From Hydnum rufescens UP504 (lineage: Eukaryota; Basidiomycota; Agaricomycetes; Cantharellales; Hydnaceae): a DNA stretch of 64,000 bases. The position numbers and the translations under genes are program-made. Below, in pieces: positions 12,662 to 24,316 of the stretch (position 1 is its first letter; each line of letters starts with the position of its first letter). Below the pieces are notes generated by a model. That model ran no database searches. It saw only the letters and a list, made by a program, of their open reading frames with translations, and was not told the origin of the DNA. The stretch is taken from assembly GCA_014904985.1 (NCBI GenBank), contig MU129055.1, forward strand, positions 62,001 to 126,000. The letters are read 5' to 3'.

Positions 12662-14030
12662 ACTGGAAGGCTATCCCTTCACAACCTGGCCGCCCCGTCC
12701 CGTGCGACTAACGAGTGCAATTTGTCTCCCAATTTGGTCTTGATCCCGCTTTAGAAGCCGCCTCACAACTCCACGATCCCTTTGTCCAAAAGCAGTCTGA
12801 AGCAGAGAACAGGTGCAAGACAACTGCAGTTGTGGAGTACAGTAGCTATCTTTAAGGACAAAACCTCTAAGCAATCTCCCTGCTGGTCGCAGAACCAGAG
12901 AGGTGCAAATTCAACCACCAGACTGATCAGAAGACCACCTTGGCAGGGCAGTTCAACTGGGATGGGGAGTGCACTTCAGATTCTATAGCCTTATTTTATC
13001 TAACTTCTTGTGCCTTCACACTTAGTTCACTGCCAGGAATGCAAGGGTGGGCACCACTCAGAAGAAAGCACTGCCAGAGAGTCAGAAAGACTTAGCCTCA
13101 TGTCAGCCTCATGTTTTCCGGCATTTTCCAGCCTTGATTCAAGTTGCACACCAAGAACCCTCCAGATCCTATTTATTGTGGGGCCAGAGGCTCCAAGGAC
13201 AGATTAGATGTATATATATATTGGACTGACACAGTTTATATCAGTTTACATGGCTACTTCTATCAATATTGAGTCTTCCGAGCCAATTTGGCTCCGAAGA
13301 AGCCAGTTTGGTTCCGAGGAAGCAAATATGCCAGTTCCCACGGGGTGGCCATTTTTCTCACGGGGCCCATGGCTCGAAAGCACTGTTACAAATAAGTTCC
13401 CACGGGGTGACCATGTTTGGTCCGAGGGACTTTGCGCTATAAACAAAAACGGGAAGTATAAATAAGACCTCGCAAGCTCGGTCAATAATCGCGATGGCCT
13501 CACTTTTGGTCTTGCCTATCCTTATCCTAAAGGCCTATAGCCTTGGCCTCATCACAGAGCTTCCTGCCCCTGATCCACGGCTCATGCAGTGGTGCAGGTG
13601 CTGAGCTGCTCGCGTAGTTAAGGCTACAGTATTACCGAAAATGAATCGCTGGCAGAAATTAAATACGGGACGAATGTAGACTGACATTGCGACAGATGGG
13701 TGGGGACACGGCAGATTGGTATTTTCGGGCATGTCATTGATCCCTGTACTGTAATACATCATTAATCATTTGGCAAGTTTTTTCCCCTCTAAACACCTAG
13801 AGGCTGGTGTTCCTGCCCTTGAAAGGCACATGCCCCACCAAAATTTAGGCGTGAGCCATTCAGGAAACTGAGAGGAATCCAATAATATTGCAATTGATGA
13901 GATCCTTTTTCAAATGGTACGACCCGATGCTCGTTTTGGGTTCAATTCGGAATATAATTCTTCTCGTTCGCTTGAACGAACACCTTGGCCTGAGTCCCTT
14001 GCGTCTGTCTGACCCCAGGCTTCCAGCGAG
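12662..14030. other. Helitron 5' region and intergenic DNA
   Basis: The part up to about 13,210 is probably the untranslated 5' part of the Helitron. At 13,260-13,460 the words GTTCCCACGGGGTG and TCCGAGG each occur twice, suggesting a small duplicated segment. No gene is supported. The stretch before 14,030 should contain the promoter of the transporter gene, but I see no convincing TATA box. Confidence 0.4.
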
Positions 14031-16232
14031 ATGGACGCACACAGTGTTAATCATGGTCCCGATGCTCAGGATGGGAGAACTAACGAGATTCAGATCGTGC
14101 CCTCTCGAAACTCAGTCTCCAAAGCTACAACAGATAGCCCAGTTGATACTCCTGCCGCCGCGCCCCCAGTTTCTGGAGGGAAACCCATTGTAGAAGGTCG
14201 TCCGCCCCTGGATTATTCCTCTCCCAGAGCACTGGTTCGCAGCTTTTGCAGACGTTTTCTCAGTTTATGGACGAAGCGATTTATTCTCTCGTTGGTAGTG
14301 AGTCGATTCTTCTCCCATACGTTGGGGGTGTCTCTGGGCGTCCACAGTTCATTAAACCACTGTTCGATCATTAGGCAGGACAGGTTGTTTCGTTGTGTAT
14401 CACATGTACGAATGTTACGACGACAGAACTCAATATGCGTGTGGGTTTGTCCTCCAACATCTTCGAGAGTACAACTGCTTATCTTCTGCTTTGCCGAGCA
14501 CAGGGATTTAAAATCCCTACAACACAGACTTTTTTCTTGTTAGTAGCACTTTCCTTTCTGCGAACATCGAGCAGTCTTGCCTGATTGCATCCGTCAGGTA
14601 CTTTACTCTGTTGTGTGTATATACGCCATACACCATATACCAATGTGGGTTAATCGGATACCTATTTTTATCATTATTAATACGCCACCGGTCACACTCC
14701 ACTGAATTTTTCGGTCCGCAGATGGATTCAGGGGATGGGGGAAGATGTTGATTCGGGATGGTTGGAAATGTAAGATAGTGGCTCGCTTGATGCGGGGTTC
14801 CCCATGTTCTGCTCGATACTGATTCGTGCACATATTAGATGTTATTCTCGCCGCTTGCGATGTGGAGGGGAACTTCCTGGTCGTCAAGGTGGGCGAACCG
14901 TGGCGATTCGCATGCTGGGATAGCACATTTTCTAATGTTGCCATAGGCCTATCAATACACGACTTTGTTGTCGTGCATGCTCTTGGATGCGTGAGTAGCG
15001 CTTCGCTATTTCTCTGAGGGCGTTGAAGTTTATTATGTGGTGACAGTTGGGCTATTCCCGTCTGCATATTTTTCTCTTGGATTTTCATGCGGCCACATTA
15101 TCACTGGACTCAACTACTTGTACGTTCGAATAGGTCTCCCTTTCCACCACTTTCATTAACTTTTATTGCACTCTTCCATTCATTCCTGGACAGGGTGTCC
15201 TAATCTCCGTGGGGGGACTGGGGTTGCTAGTTGCATCTGACCATATTACTAGCAAGGATTACCATGCAGTAAATATGGTGAAGGGAGATATGTTCGTAAG
15301 TATCTGCGCCGTTCACATTTAGGAACATTCTTACCTTCGAGTAACAAATGTAGATGATAGCTGGTTCTACTTTATACGGATTCAGTACGTCTGCCCCATG
15401 ATAGTTCCTTGCACCAATGCCAAAGCCACACTCCCTATATAGCTAATGCCTACGAGGAGTTCTTCGTTCGACAGTCCCCTTTATACGAGGTACATTCGTG
15501 TGAATTGTCCATTGTAAAGGCGCGATTGACCTGATCCATGCAGGTCGTCGGGCAGATGGGATTATGGGGCACAATCATTAATGGTATACAAGCCGCTGGG
15601 CTCGAGCATCGTGAGATACGGGAAGCACCGTGGACAGGCGCCGTCATTGGGCTGTTACTTGGGTACACCGCGGGTAATTCCTTCACGCACGTGTTCCTAT
15701 GAGCAGACATGCAGAACGATGAAAATTTTCATGTGTAGCAATGTTGACGCTGTATACTGTGGCCCCTTTGCTGTATCGTCTCGCGTCTTCGGCGTATTTT
15801 AATCTGGCTTTGCTCTCCAGTGACTTCTTCGGTTTACTTTTCGGTATGTTTTCTCAGGACTTTCTACACCGCCGTTTTTGACTGGTGCCTATGCAGGATT
15901 GTTTCTTTTCGTTCGTCTTCTCTGGTCCAGAGCCAAAGAAATGACCTGACACGTTTGTGGGAATCTAGCATTATTCGCCGTATTGGCTCTACTTTCCCTC
16001 ATTCGCCGTGGTTTTATCGGGTATGTTTCCCTGTCCAGTTACTGAATGTGCCGTGATTCACTGTATCTATTTGGCAGGTTTGGTGGTATACTTCTGGCAC
16101 TCCAGGCCAGAGGACCAAGGCAAGGTTGATATCCAACGACCCAGTTATGTCCGACCTGCGCGACGCGCAGCCGCTCTTGAGGGTGGTCTTGAAGCAGGCT
16201 GGGTAGGAGAATCAGTGCCATCGAAGGAGTAG
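14031..16232 (+). CDS. SLC35F-like solute carrier (DMT superfamily)
   Basis: Multi-pass membrane transporter of the SLC35F1/F2/F6 type (DUF914); substrate unknown. The ATG at 14031 begins a 16-exon model that stays in frame (about 420 residues): 14031-14294, 14375-14440, 14504-14538, 14598-14644, 14722-14769, 14839-14888, 14947-14990, 15047-15119, 15194-15295, 15354-15384, 15443-15489, 15544-15673, 15739-15843, 15897-15910, 15969-16020, 16078-16232. After a cytosolic Pro/Ser-rich tail come SLVAGQVVSLCITCTNVTTT, IPTTQTFFLYF, YVILAACDVEGNFLVVKAYQ, LLSCMLLDAWAIPVCIFF, GGLGLLVASDHITSKDY, LYGFTNAYEEFFVRQSPLYE, VVGQMGLWGTIINGIQAAGL and FAVVLSGLVVYFWH. The gene looks intact; its shortest exon is 14 nt. 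All introns are 53-80 nt GT-AG. Confidence 0.92.
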
Positions 16233-16703
16233 CTTCCGTAGGGCTTAAACAGCCTATTTTTCCCATTTTCGGCTAAGTTAGCCTAGTGTTTACGTTTACG
16301 GCAGGGTAGGCGCCCTATTCGACACGTTGGCATGCCACGTAAACTGTGGCTGTTATTTACGCATCCAGACTCCAGTGAATCTTGTGTATTAGGTCGTTCT
16401 TGATTGTGTTGGGCAAAAATCTGCCTGTAGTCAGTTGTGAACCTTGTGGTGGTTGCCATTCATCTGCGATCGTTATTCTTGACGACAGCGAGAACGGGAG
16501 ACCAGTCGATTATCAGTGAAGAACTGTCTCTACGAATCCGGAGTGGTGTGCACCTGACTGAAAACAGGGAGATACTATTCCAGGAGGAACTGGCGTTGAG
16601 TTTGTTCTATGTCGTGACCTTGGAATTGATCTTCAAGTACTCTCGTAGCTCTCTTCGCTGTAGACGCTAACACCGACTTAGGGCTCCTCGTTTCCCCCTC
16701 TTC
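16233..16703. other. intergenic between transporter and RhoGAP gene
   Basis: No gene supported. It should hold the transporter terminator and the promoter of the downstream RhoGAP gene; no clear TATA box or poly(A) signal is seen. Confidence 0.4.
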
Positions 16704-19700
16704 ATGTCGCGCCCCTCGTCCCCGCGTGCACCCGGGGGGTCTGCTGCTCAACACCAACAACCGTCACTCACTCGACCGTCTCTCGACGAACCTCACGATC
16801 TCCCATATCTCCGTTCTGACGGCCCATCATCTTCCACCCCCCCTTCCTCCCCACGGGAGTCTTCTCCTCCGCCCCTCAAAAACCGTTCAGCACGTCTCCC
16901 TCTTCGTGCTTCTACCCTTGGATCGCCTGTAACCGAGCTCCCCAAACACGAAGTTCCTCCTCGTGGCTCACAGTCTGCATCAGGTCACTCTCCTCAAGAT
17001 GAGATTCCTCCTCCTCATCCCACATGGCTAAACACGTCCGCGAGTCGAACTGGATCCTCTGAGGACAACACCCTCCTCTTACCTCGCTCTCCACACCCTT
17101 CCTCCACTGTCTCAGGTCATTCTGCGTCCACTTCTGGCATCAATACCCAACCTGTTCTGGGTGCGCACTGCCCATGAATGGCCAATTTGTTAGAGCTTTG
17201 GGCACTGTCTTCCACCTCGACTGCTTCCGGTGTAAAGTAAGCAACCTCGTCTTGCCACGCGCGCTTCCCTTGCTCATCCCGCCTTTGCATCCCCAAGGAC
17301 TGCAACGACGTCGTAGCTTCAAAGTTTTTCCCCGTCGACAGCCCCGACGGCCGACAGTACCCCTTATGCGAACGTGATTACTTCAGCAGGCTAAACTTGA
17401 TCTGTGCGAAGTGTGACCAGGCCCTTCGAGGAAGTTATATCACGGCGTGTAGTATGTTCTGCGAACCTATGTCGGGATTCGGCGTGGCGTATTGACATTG
17501 TCTACTCATCCTCAGACAGGAAGTACCACGTGGAGCACTTTACTTGCTCTGTCTGCACTACACTCTTCGGCCCACAAGATTCCTACTATGAGCATGAGAA
17601 TGATGTTTATTGCCACTATCACTACTCCACGCGCTTTGCGACGAAATGTGTGGGGTGTAATAGTGCAATCCTCAAGCAGTTCGTCGAAATCAATCGAAAT
17701 TCACGAGACGAATGCTGGCATCCAGAATGTTATATGATCCATAAAGTGTGTGCACTACACTTGAATAGTCCTACGTAGTATTGCTCATTTCAGCTGTTCA
17801 GTTCTGGAATGTCAAAGTGGTTTCCCGAGTATCAACATACGATGATTCCTTCCAAGAACCAGCCAAGTATTATGAGGCCGAGGAGCGAGTAGAAACAGCA
17901 ACCTCTCTGCGAGAGAAGCAACAAAAGATGGAACAACAGGTGTATCGAATATGGACGCATCTCTCCGCGTTCGAGGAGTCCTCCGCAGCGTGTATTTCCG
18001 ACATGCTCCGCTATGTCAGCAACGGCAATTATCTTGACGCAATACGTATGGCCGAAAAGTTCATATTGCATGTCGAAGTTTTATTTGCCGCTATCGACGA
18101 TTTGGAAGATCACTTTGCCCAGGCGCAGGCCAAGGGTAATCCAGCTATTTCTCTGATCGATCATCAACCTCAGTACCTGATACAATCCTATTCAAACAGG
18201 GATGTCGCATGTCCGAGAGGCCCGAATGTTATGTCGAAAAACCGTCGATCTATTTACTCTTCTTTCTCACACTGGTGAGGCGGGCACCACACGACGAATG
18301 GGAATGACCCAAGAGCTCCTCTCCCTCGTTACTGGTTTGGCACATTATCTCAAGATTCTCATTCGGATCGCTCTCACCGGCGCGCTCAAGCTTGATCGAG
18401 ATTTCAATCGACATCGTGCGCTCTTGGATTTCTTGGATAAGTTACAATGTCTCGCGGTGGAAGGCGGCAACCCGGCGGCGCGGCGCATTGTTCGAACATC
18501 TCGACCCAGGGAAGTTGATAGCAATGGAACTATGCTGTTGACTTCCGGCACCGAAGGTGTCTCTTATGGATATAAGAGTCTTGCACCAGAAAATGCGGGC
18601 GAATCACCGTTCCTCGGCCGGATATCTGGTTCTAGCACTGTCAACGGGAACATGTCCACACCCCCCAGTGATTTATGTCTCATGTGTCAGAAGACCGTCG
18701 AAGAAGATTGTATTCGGCTAGGGACATATAACCGGTGGCATTTACACTGCGTTAAGTGTGCTACTTGCGGGCGGATGGCGAGCGACTTGGTGGTAGTGGA
18801 GAAGAGCGCTGCCCGCGGCGACGATTCGTCGCAACAGGTACTCCCCGAAGCCAGGGCACTCAGCACTGCCCGCCGGCCTCCGGCCAAAGTAGACGAATTC
18901 CTCTTCGTCTCAGACGCAAAAAATGAGGATGAATGGGACAAAATTCCACCACGTGCCATATGCTGTATTGATCATCCCCTAATCGGTAGCCATGTTGGAT
19001 TCTCTGCAGTTTCTCGTCTAGAGCAGTTTGCGTTCTTACTGAACGTTGCACTTCGACGATTATACCTTCTTCTCTTACGTCGTGGCGTGATGCCTCTCGC
19101 CTCGGCCGTTGCTCCGCCTTCCACTGTTAGGCCATCTGCAACTCACCGAGACTCCAGCGATATAATACGGATGAAGGGGAGCGTCCATCTCGACCGTAAA
19201 CTCTCCGCGACCGCTCGAGTACCCAAACGATCTACGGTGGTAGAAGCTCCGTTAGGGAAAATTGCGCAGCCGACAGATGTTCAACATGTGCAACGCAATG
19301 GTGGACATAGCCAACACCCCAATCCTGCGGGGCATCACCGCGAGAAGAAGGGATCCAAGCCGGCCATTAACGCGGAACTAACGCCCGTCCCACCTGGCTT
19401 AACCACTGTGCCCCCAACACCCGTTCACACGCAATCCCCACCCCTTGTGAGTCTCCCGTCTATGCGAAGAGATACCCAAAGCACGCATGTAAAGATCGTG
19501 GATGATGTCCGGCCGGATGGCGATCATGAGCATGAGCCACTTGAGAGCAGCCATGTCCATGCGACTAAGAGGGATGCACCTGGAGGAACTGGTGTGTCAC
19601 TACTGGCTAGCACCGGGTTCGCCGATTCCGATGAGGGCGTATTCCTCGGCTGGGAGACATTCCTCAGTTGCTGGAATCGGAGCAAGCCCGAGAACAGCAT

Positions 19701-21516
19701 CGGTCGCTACCAAGGCTGGGTGACAAACCTGCGATTGCAGAACTTAACCCCCTCGAGCTGCTGATCGTCAAACATTTTGCGGTTCTCGCACTCCTTCGGT
19801 CACCGTTAAAGGATCAATTCGATTTGGATGAGATCCTTGAGCTCATCGAGATGAAGAAATCGACCTTTTGGAACAGAATCTTCAAAGGTAACGATAAGAA
19901 AAATATCAAAAAGAAAGGTCTGTGCCGGATTTGGGCCAGTGATCTCAGGACATCAATCTCCAATCTAATACTTTGATATAGGGATCTTTGGTGTCCCGAT
20001 CGAGTTATTAGTTGAGCGAGATGGTGCAGATTCGATGTTGGGGGCTTCCAGGGCACCCATTCGCATTCCGAGTTTCATTGATGATGTGATATCTGCGATG
20101 AAACAAATGGGTATGTCTTTGATCATCTGGGAGTGGTGGATAAACTCATGGTCAGTTATCTAGACATGTCGATTGAGGGTATCTTCCGGAAGAACGGTAA
20201 CATACGGCGGTTAAAGGAATTGACAGATGCACTCGATCGGGATCCTACCTCTGTGGATTTGGGCTCAGATAACCCCGTGCAATTGGCGGCACTTTTGAAA
20301 AAATTCCTACGCGACATGCCAGACCCATTATTAACCTTCAAGTTACATCGATTGTTTATTGTTTCCCAGTGTGCGCACTCCCTAGTCTGTAGCTTCTTAA
20401 CTCTCTCTCTTACTGATCCAATTTCAAATAGCCTTTCCAACTGATGCAGAACGTCGTCGATTTTTGCACCTCGTATCCCTCATATTGCCGAAGTCTCATC
20501 GGGACACTATGGAAGCTCTGTTTGTCTTTCTTAAATGGGTTGCCTCGTTCTCCCATGTTGACGAAGAGACTGGGAGTAAAATGGATCTGCCGAACCTGGC
20601 GACAGTCATTTGCCCCAGCATCCTCTATTCAAAAGGACGGGATGTAGCTCGCGATGAGAGCTTTATGGCGATTCGTGTGGTTACGCTCCTACTGGAGAAC
20701 CAGGATGACTTCTTCACTGTGCCAGACGAGTTCCTCCCCGTCCTTAATGACCAGGAGTATTTTACGAACTGCATAGATCTTCCTTGCAAGGATGTCCTGA
20801 GGAAATGCGAAACGTATCTCCGCGTCAAGCAGGGTCGTGCAAATGGTACTAATGGTCAAAACACGCCAATCGGGAACGGATCGTCAGCGAGATTGGACGG
20901 GAGCGAAGTGAAATTGGTGCACCAGCAACGGTCGGATCCGATAATGCGTGGACGTCCAGCACCTCCATTTGCCGAACCCGAGTGGTCGCCGGGCGCGGAT
21001 AAACGACGCTCGCCGCGGTCCACCTCTCGTGGACCGGGGTCGTCGCAGTTGCAATCCGCCCATGGTCACGGGTCATCTCCAAATCTCCTTGAGGGGTCTT
21101 CTGCCCGCCATGGACATCTGGCAGTCCCCCTTCACAGGGTCGACAAGGGCTACCGACACACCAGTCCGCCCCTTGGCCGGTATCGAGAGCCCAGGGATCG
21201 CAGAACGATAACCAATCGTCTCCTGCTTCGCTGTGGGATACCCGTCCATCACGACCACTGTCACCACATCGACGTCCCAGCGTTGATAAGTCTCGATCAT
21301 CTCCCTATGGGCCCTCATCTCCGTATGCCAGCACGCCTATGGTCCATCTGCAGCAACGGCCGTGACCATTCCTCTTCCTTATGGGTACCATCCGCTTCTT
21401 GGACTCTGTATGTCTCTCTTCTGTATCTAGGCGAACGACGGACTCGGACCTCCCTCCCTCTTTTTGACTTAGCATTTCCTCATACCCTTCCGTCGCTTCT
21501 TTCCGCTGTTCATTAA
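16704..21516 (+). CDS. LIM-domain Rho GTPase-activating protein (Rga-like)
   Basis: Predicted to stimulate GTP hydrolysis by Rho/Cdc42 GTPases, controlling polarity and the actin cytoskeleton. The Ser/Pro-rich N-terminus (from 16704) leads to LIM1 (CSGCALPMNGQFVRALG, LDCFRCK+DCNDVVASKFF), LIM2 (ICAKCDQALRGSYITAC+NRKYHVEHFTC, CVGCNSAILKQFVE), a coiled region, LIM3 (LCLMCQKTVEEDCIRLG, CVKCATCG), then the RhoGAP domain GIFGVPIELLVERDG, MSIEGIFRKNGNIRRLKEL (arginine finger in FRKNG), FLRDMPDPLLTFKLHRL, LPNLATVICPSILYSKG. Exons 17298-17451, 17516-17745, 17802-18135, 18200-19591, 19657-19917, 19982-20110, 20164-20370, 20432-21516 are mutually in phase. LIM1 sits one base out of frame with the N-terminal ORF around 17,100-17,150: either an unrecognised intron (17036-17115 would fit) or an indel. 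After 21,200 an alternative frame looks more Ser/Pro-rich, so the C-terminus is uncertain. Confidence 0.9.
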
Positions 21517-21888
21517 GTTACATGCGCGTCTTTTTCCTTAAGCTTAGCATTCGATGGCACGGCCCTGCCGGACATTTGTAACTTGTAATCAGACGTACAC
21601 TCGCACAAATATAAATGCACGCTGGCACCCATGCTTCATATTCTCATAACGGAAGCATACAGCATGACGGGTTCCCCAGCGTGGGTAGCTACAGTATTGT
21701 CTTCTCTGTATTAGAATAATAGTGAAAGCCGAAGGACCGTGTCGTAAAAATTCCAGATTCCAAGGAAGAGGCCTGAACCCCCCTCCCCGCCCAAAAAGAA
21801 AAATATTGCTTGGATGAACAGCTCGGTCTCTGCATTTCGCTTTTGTCAAGATACTCGGTGCTAACACGAGATATACTGTCATAACATA
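21517..21888. other. 3' flank of RhoGAP gene
   Basis: AT-richer downstream DNA with no supported gene. It ends with the TA dinucleotide (21887-21888) that borders the mariner-like element. Confidence 0.4.
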
Positions 21889-22752
21889 CAGTTGTGGACA
21901 GCCAAACACGACAATTTTTCTGGAGTCTGACAGAGACCTCGTAGACAGCTGAAATTTAGGAAAGGGCTCAAAATGCATATAGTTAAGTGACTGCAATCGC
22001 AATTACCCAATAGCGGCACTTTCGAAAAAAAAAAAAAACTCTGAAAATCCCACTGGGCGCTTAATATTGGGCCTACAGGCTTGCAATTGGGCTTAAAATG
22101 TAGGTAAAATACAGTAGAATACAGTGGTCAATATCTTGGAGTGCTCAGTGCTCAGAGACCCTAGAAATTTAACTTTTGAAGTTCCATGCCTAAATCGGGA
22201 AATCCCATGAACTCGATCACTCTTGATCGCGCTCCACTATTCCGCTCGTTATTGCTAATGGGAGACTCGTGCATCAAAGCATACTTTGATCCCTCTAGTT
22301 TAACCAATTTTTTTGACCTCACCTCGGACACTGAATCTGACACATCTGGCTTGGGCGCTTCATTAATCGTTCTTGGCGGTTTATGTCAGCATATCGGCAG
22401 GGACTCAGTGGGCTGTGAAAAAGCAGCGCTCACATCGTACGGTTTCCAGACATGCAATGCTGGCGATTGAATCTATTCTCAATTAATACCTAGTAAAATC
22501 GTCATTCTCTACTTGTTTATATGTGTATATAGCCTGCCCTGTTTGCCTTTACAAGGCCTCATGCCCCCTGCAGCTCTTAAAGTTGTGAAAAAAAGCCCAA
22601 AATCAAGTGGGCGCTAATATTGATCGCATGACCTCAATTAGGGGTGTTTCTGAACCGTTGAGACCAGGCGAGTCCGAAAATCCACTTTTCAAGACCCCAA
22701 ACCTAGTGGATTAGCCTCTGGAAAAATTGTCGTGTTTGGCTGTCCACAACTG
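21889..22752. mobile_element. mariner-like element or MITE with perfect 32-bp TIRs
   Basis: The sequence from 21889 to 21920, beginning CAGTTGTGGACAGCC, recurs as an exact reverse complement at 22721-22752. Both ends abut TA (21887-21888 and 22753-22754), matching the CAGT ends and TA target duplication of Tc1/mariner elements. The 864-bp interior has no transposase signature; a plus-strand frame at 22186-22470 (about 94 codons) is unrecognised. GGGCGC..TAATATTG occurs near each end (about 22,053 and 22,609). It is best read as a non-autonomous element. Identical TIRs suggest recent insertion or homogenisation. Confidence 0.85.
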
Positions 22753-22754
22753 TA

Positions 22755-24316
22755 GCTCCTGAAGGATCGGATGCAAAAATCGGAACAAGCCGCTCGCTCA
22801 CTACAAAAATTTCTCCAGATTTTTCTTCACTTCATCCGACATTTCTCATTCGTACCACGAGTCTTCCCCACTGGGCTTTAAACTAGGTGGGCCCGTCAGA
22901 GTAAGTTCCTTGACGCCTTCTTGTATTCCATATAGCTGTCAGTGAGCATCAAATCGAATCGGCCAAAACTGTTCTCCTCCCTGAAAGGCACTTGAGGCCC
23001 GTAGAGTTGAGGTTAGTCTTCTCCCTCCATCATCAACCCCCATCATTATTCCTGTCTTCGCTTCTTCTGTGATGAACAACAACATCGATTAGTCTTTAAG
23101 ACATCTACGTGGTTAAAACCTTTTCCACATGCGTGGCTTTCTGAACCTCCACTTTCGACCATCTTTTTTCTTCTTCTATCTCGCGAATTGTCGACGAAAG
23201 CTAAACGGCCTAATCTAGCATTCAAAGGACCGGGGCCCGCGCAACTTGTTATCTTTTGAATGGCTGGTAGCGTCGTCATCTCCGGATGAGACCTGATGGC
23301 TGCCCGATGATGACCACCGCGAAAGGACTGTTCTCCGAGGAGGTGTACGCTGTCGAATGCGAATGGTCACTTCTCTGGCGCCATTACTTGCAGGCGGAGC
23401 GGGGTGGCAGACGAAATAGATACTGGTCATCATGCACATATATACAGTGGTGTCCTATTTATTGTTTTCAAAAATAATACTATATTGTATGAACATCAAT
23501 GGCTTCGCTTCGTGGACTGGCTCCTCAGTACACTAACTTCGTAACAAATTTTTCGGGGTCGTGCACTACATTATCGTATACGCCGGGATTAATATGGCTA
23601 TGACTTGCTCCGAGCACAACCCCCCCCTCTGCACGATCTGACTGGTGACCGAAGTGGGGTCAAAAGCTGCGAGTCGCACACATGACTATAGCTAGCTGCA
23701 CTTCACACCTCAAATTTATGTTTATCTATTTCTAGTGCTGTTACGAGCTTTATCTGTGGCAGCAAACCGTTGCACCAATCCTTGTTATAATAATTATGGC
23801 CTAGCTACGTCACGGGCGAGTGATACCGTATTTGGGAGCATTCCAGAAGCCCCTCCAATATTAATGGATTAATGGTGGCGCGGACCTTGCAGCCTGCAGC
23901 CATCCACACCCACACCCACATACATTATCAATTCCAAAGTGTTACGACACATGTGCATCACCTTCAATTTTCCTCCCTTGCATTAGCGAATGCCCACCAA
24001 AAAAAATCCTTAATTGAAATTTAAGATGGATAAGATGGATACAGTAATAAACACATTACACACACACAAACAGGGGGGGGGTGGGGGGGCTGGGGTTATA
24101 TGCGCACAGTACATTTAGGGGCGGGGTAAGCTGGTAGAGAGACACAGAGAAGATAGGGAGACAAAGATGGAGAAGACAAGACAATCCTAAGAGAACAAAC
24201 AGGAAGCTCATGGAATAAATTGAGCACACAAGGAAAGTTCGGGATCAGGAACCAAAGACAATGAGAAGAGATCAACACACGAACACGGACACGAAAAGAG
24301 AACATTAGGTTTTGGG
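22755..24316. other. intergenic, no supported gene
   Basis: Contains short frames without motifs, a G-run at 24,073-24,094 and CA-rich simple sequence. The right-hand part is probably the 3' untranslated region of the minus-strand transcription factor. Confidence 0.45.

Larger units (their letters stand above)
7046..13208 (-). mobile_element. autonomous Helitron (rolling-circle transposon)
   Basis: The 3' end is clear. On the minus strand a perfect 10-bp hairpin (plus coordinates 7059-7082, loop 7069-7072) is followed 9 nt later by CTAA (7046-7049 complement), and the next host base is T, matching the Helitron rule of a subterminal hairpin, CTRR and insertion between A and T. It encodes one complete transposase (7183-12661). 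The 5' end is not fixed: minus-strand TC preceded by A occurs at 13208 and 13203, where the AT-rich element gives way to host-like sequence, but other positions are possible. There are no terminal inverted repeats and no target duplication, as expected. Confidence 0.85.

Noticed and set aside
18345..18959. Minus-strand ORFs opposite the RhoGAP exon
   Set aside because: They are antisense shadows of a strongly supported plus-strand coding exon.
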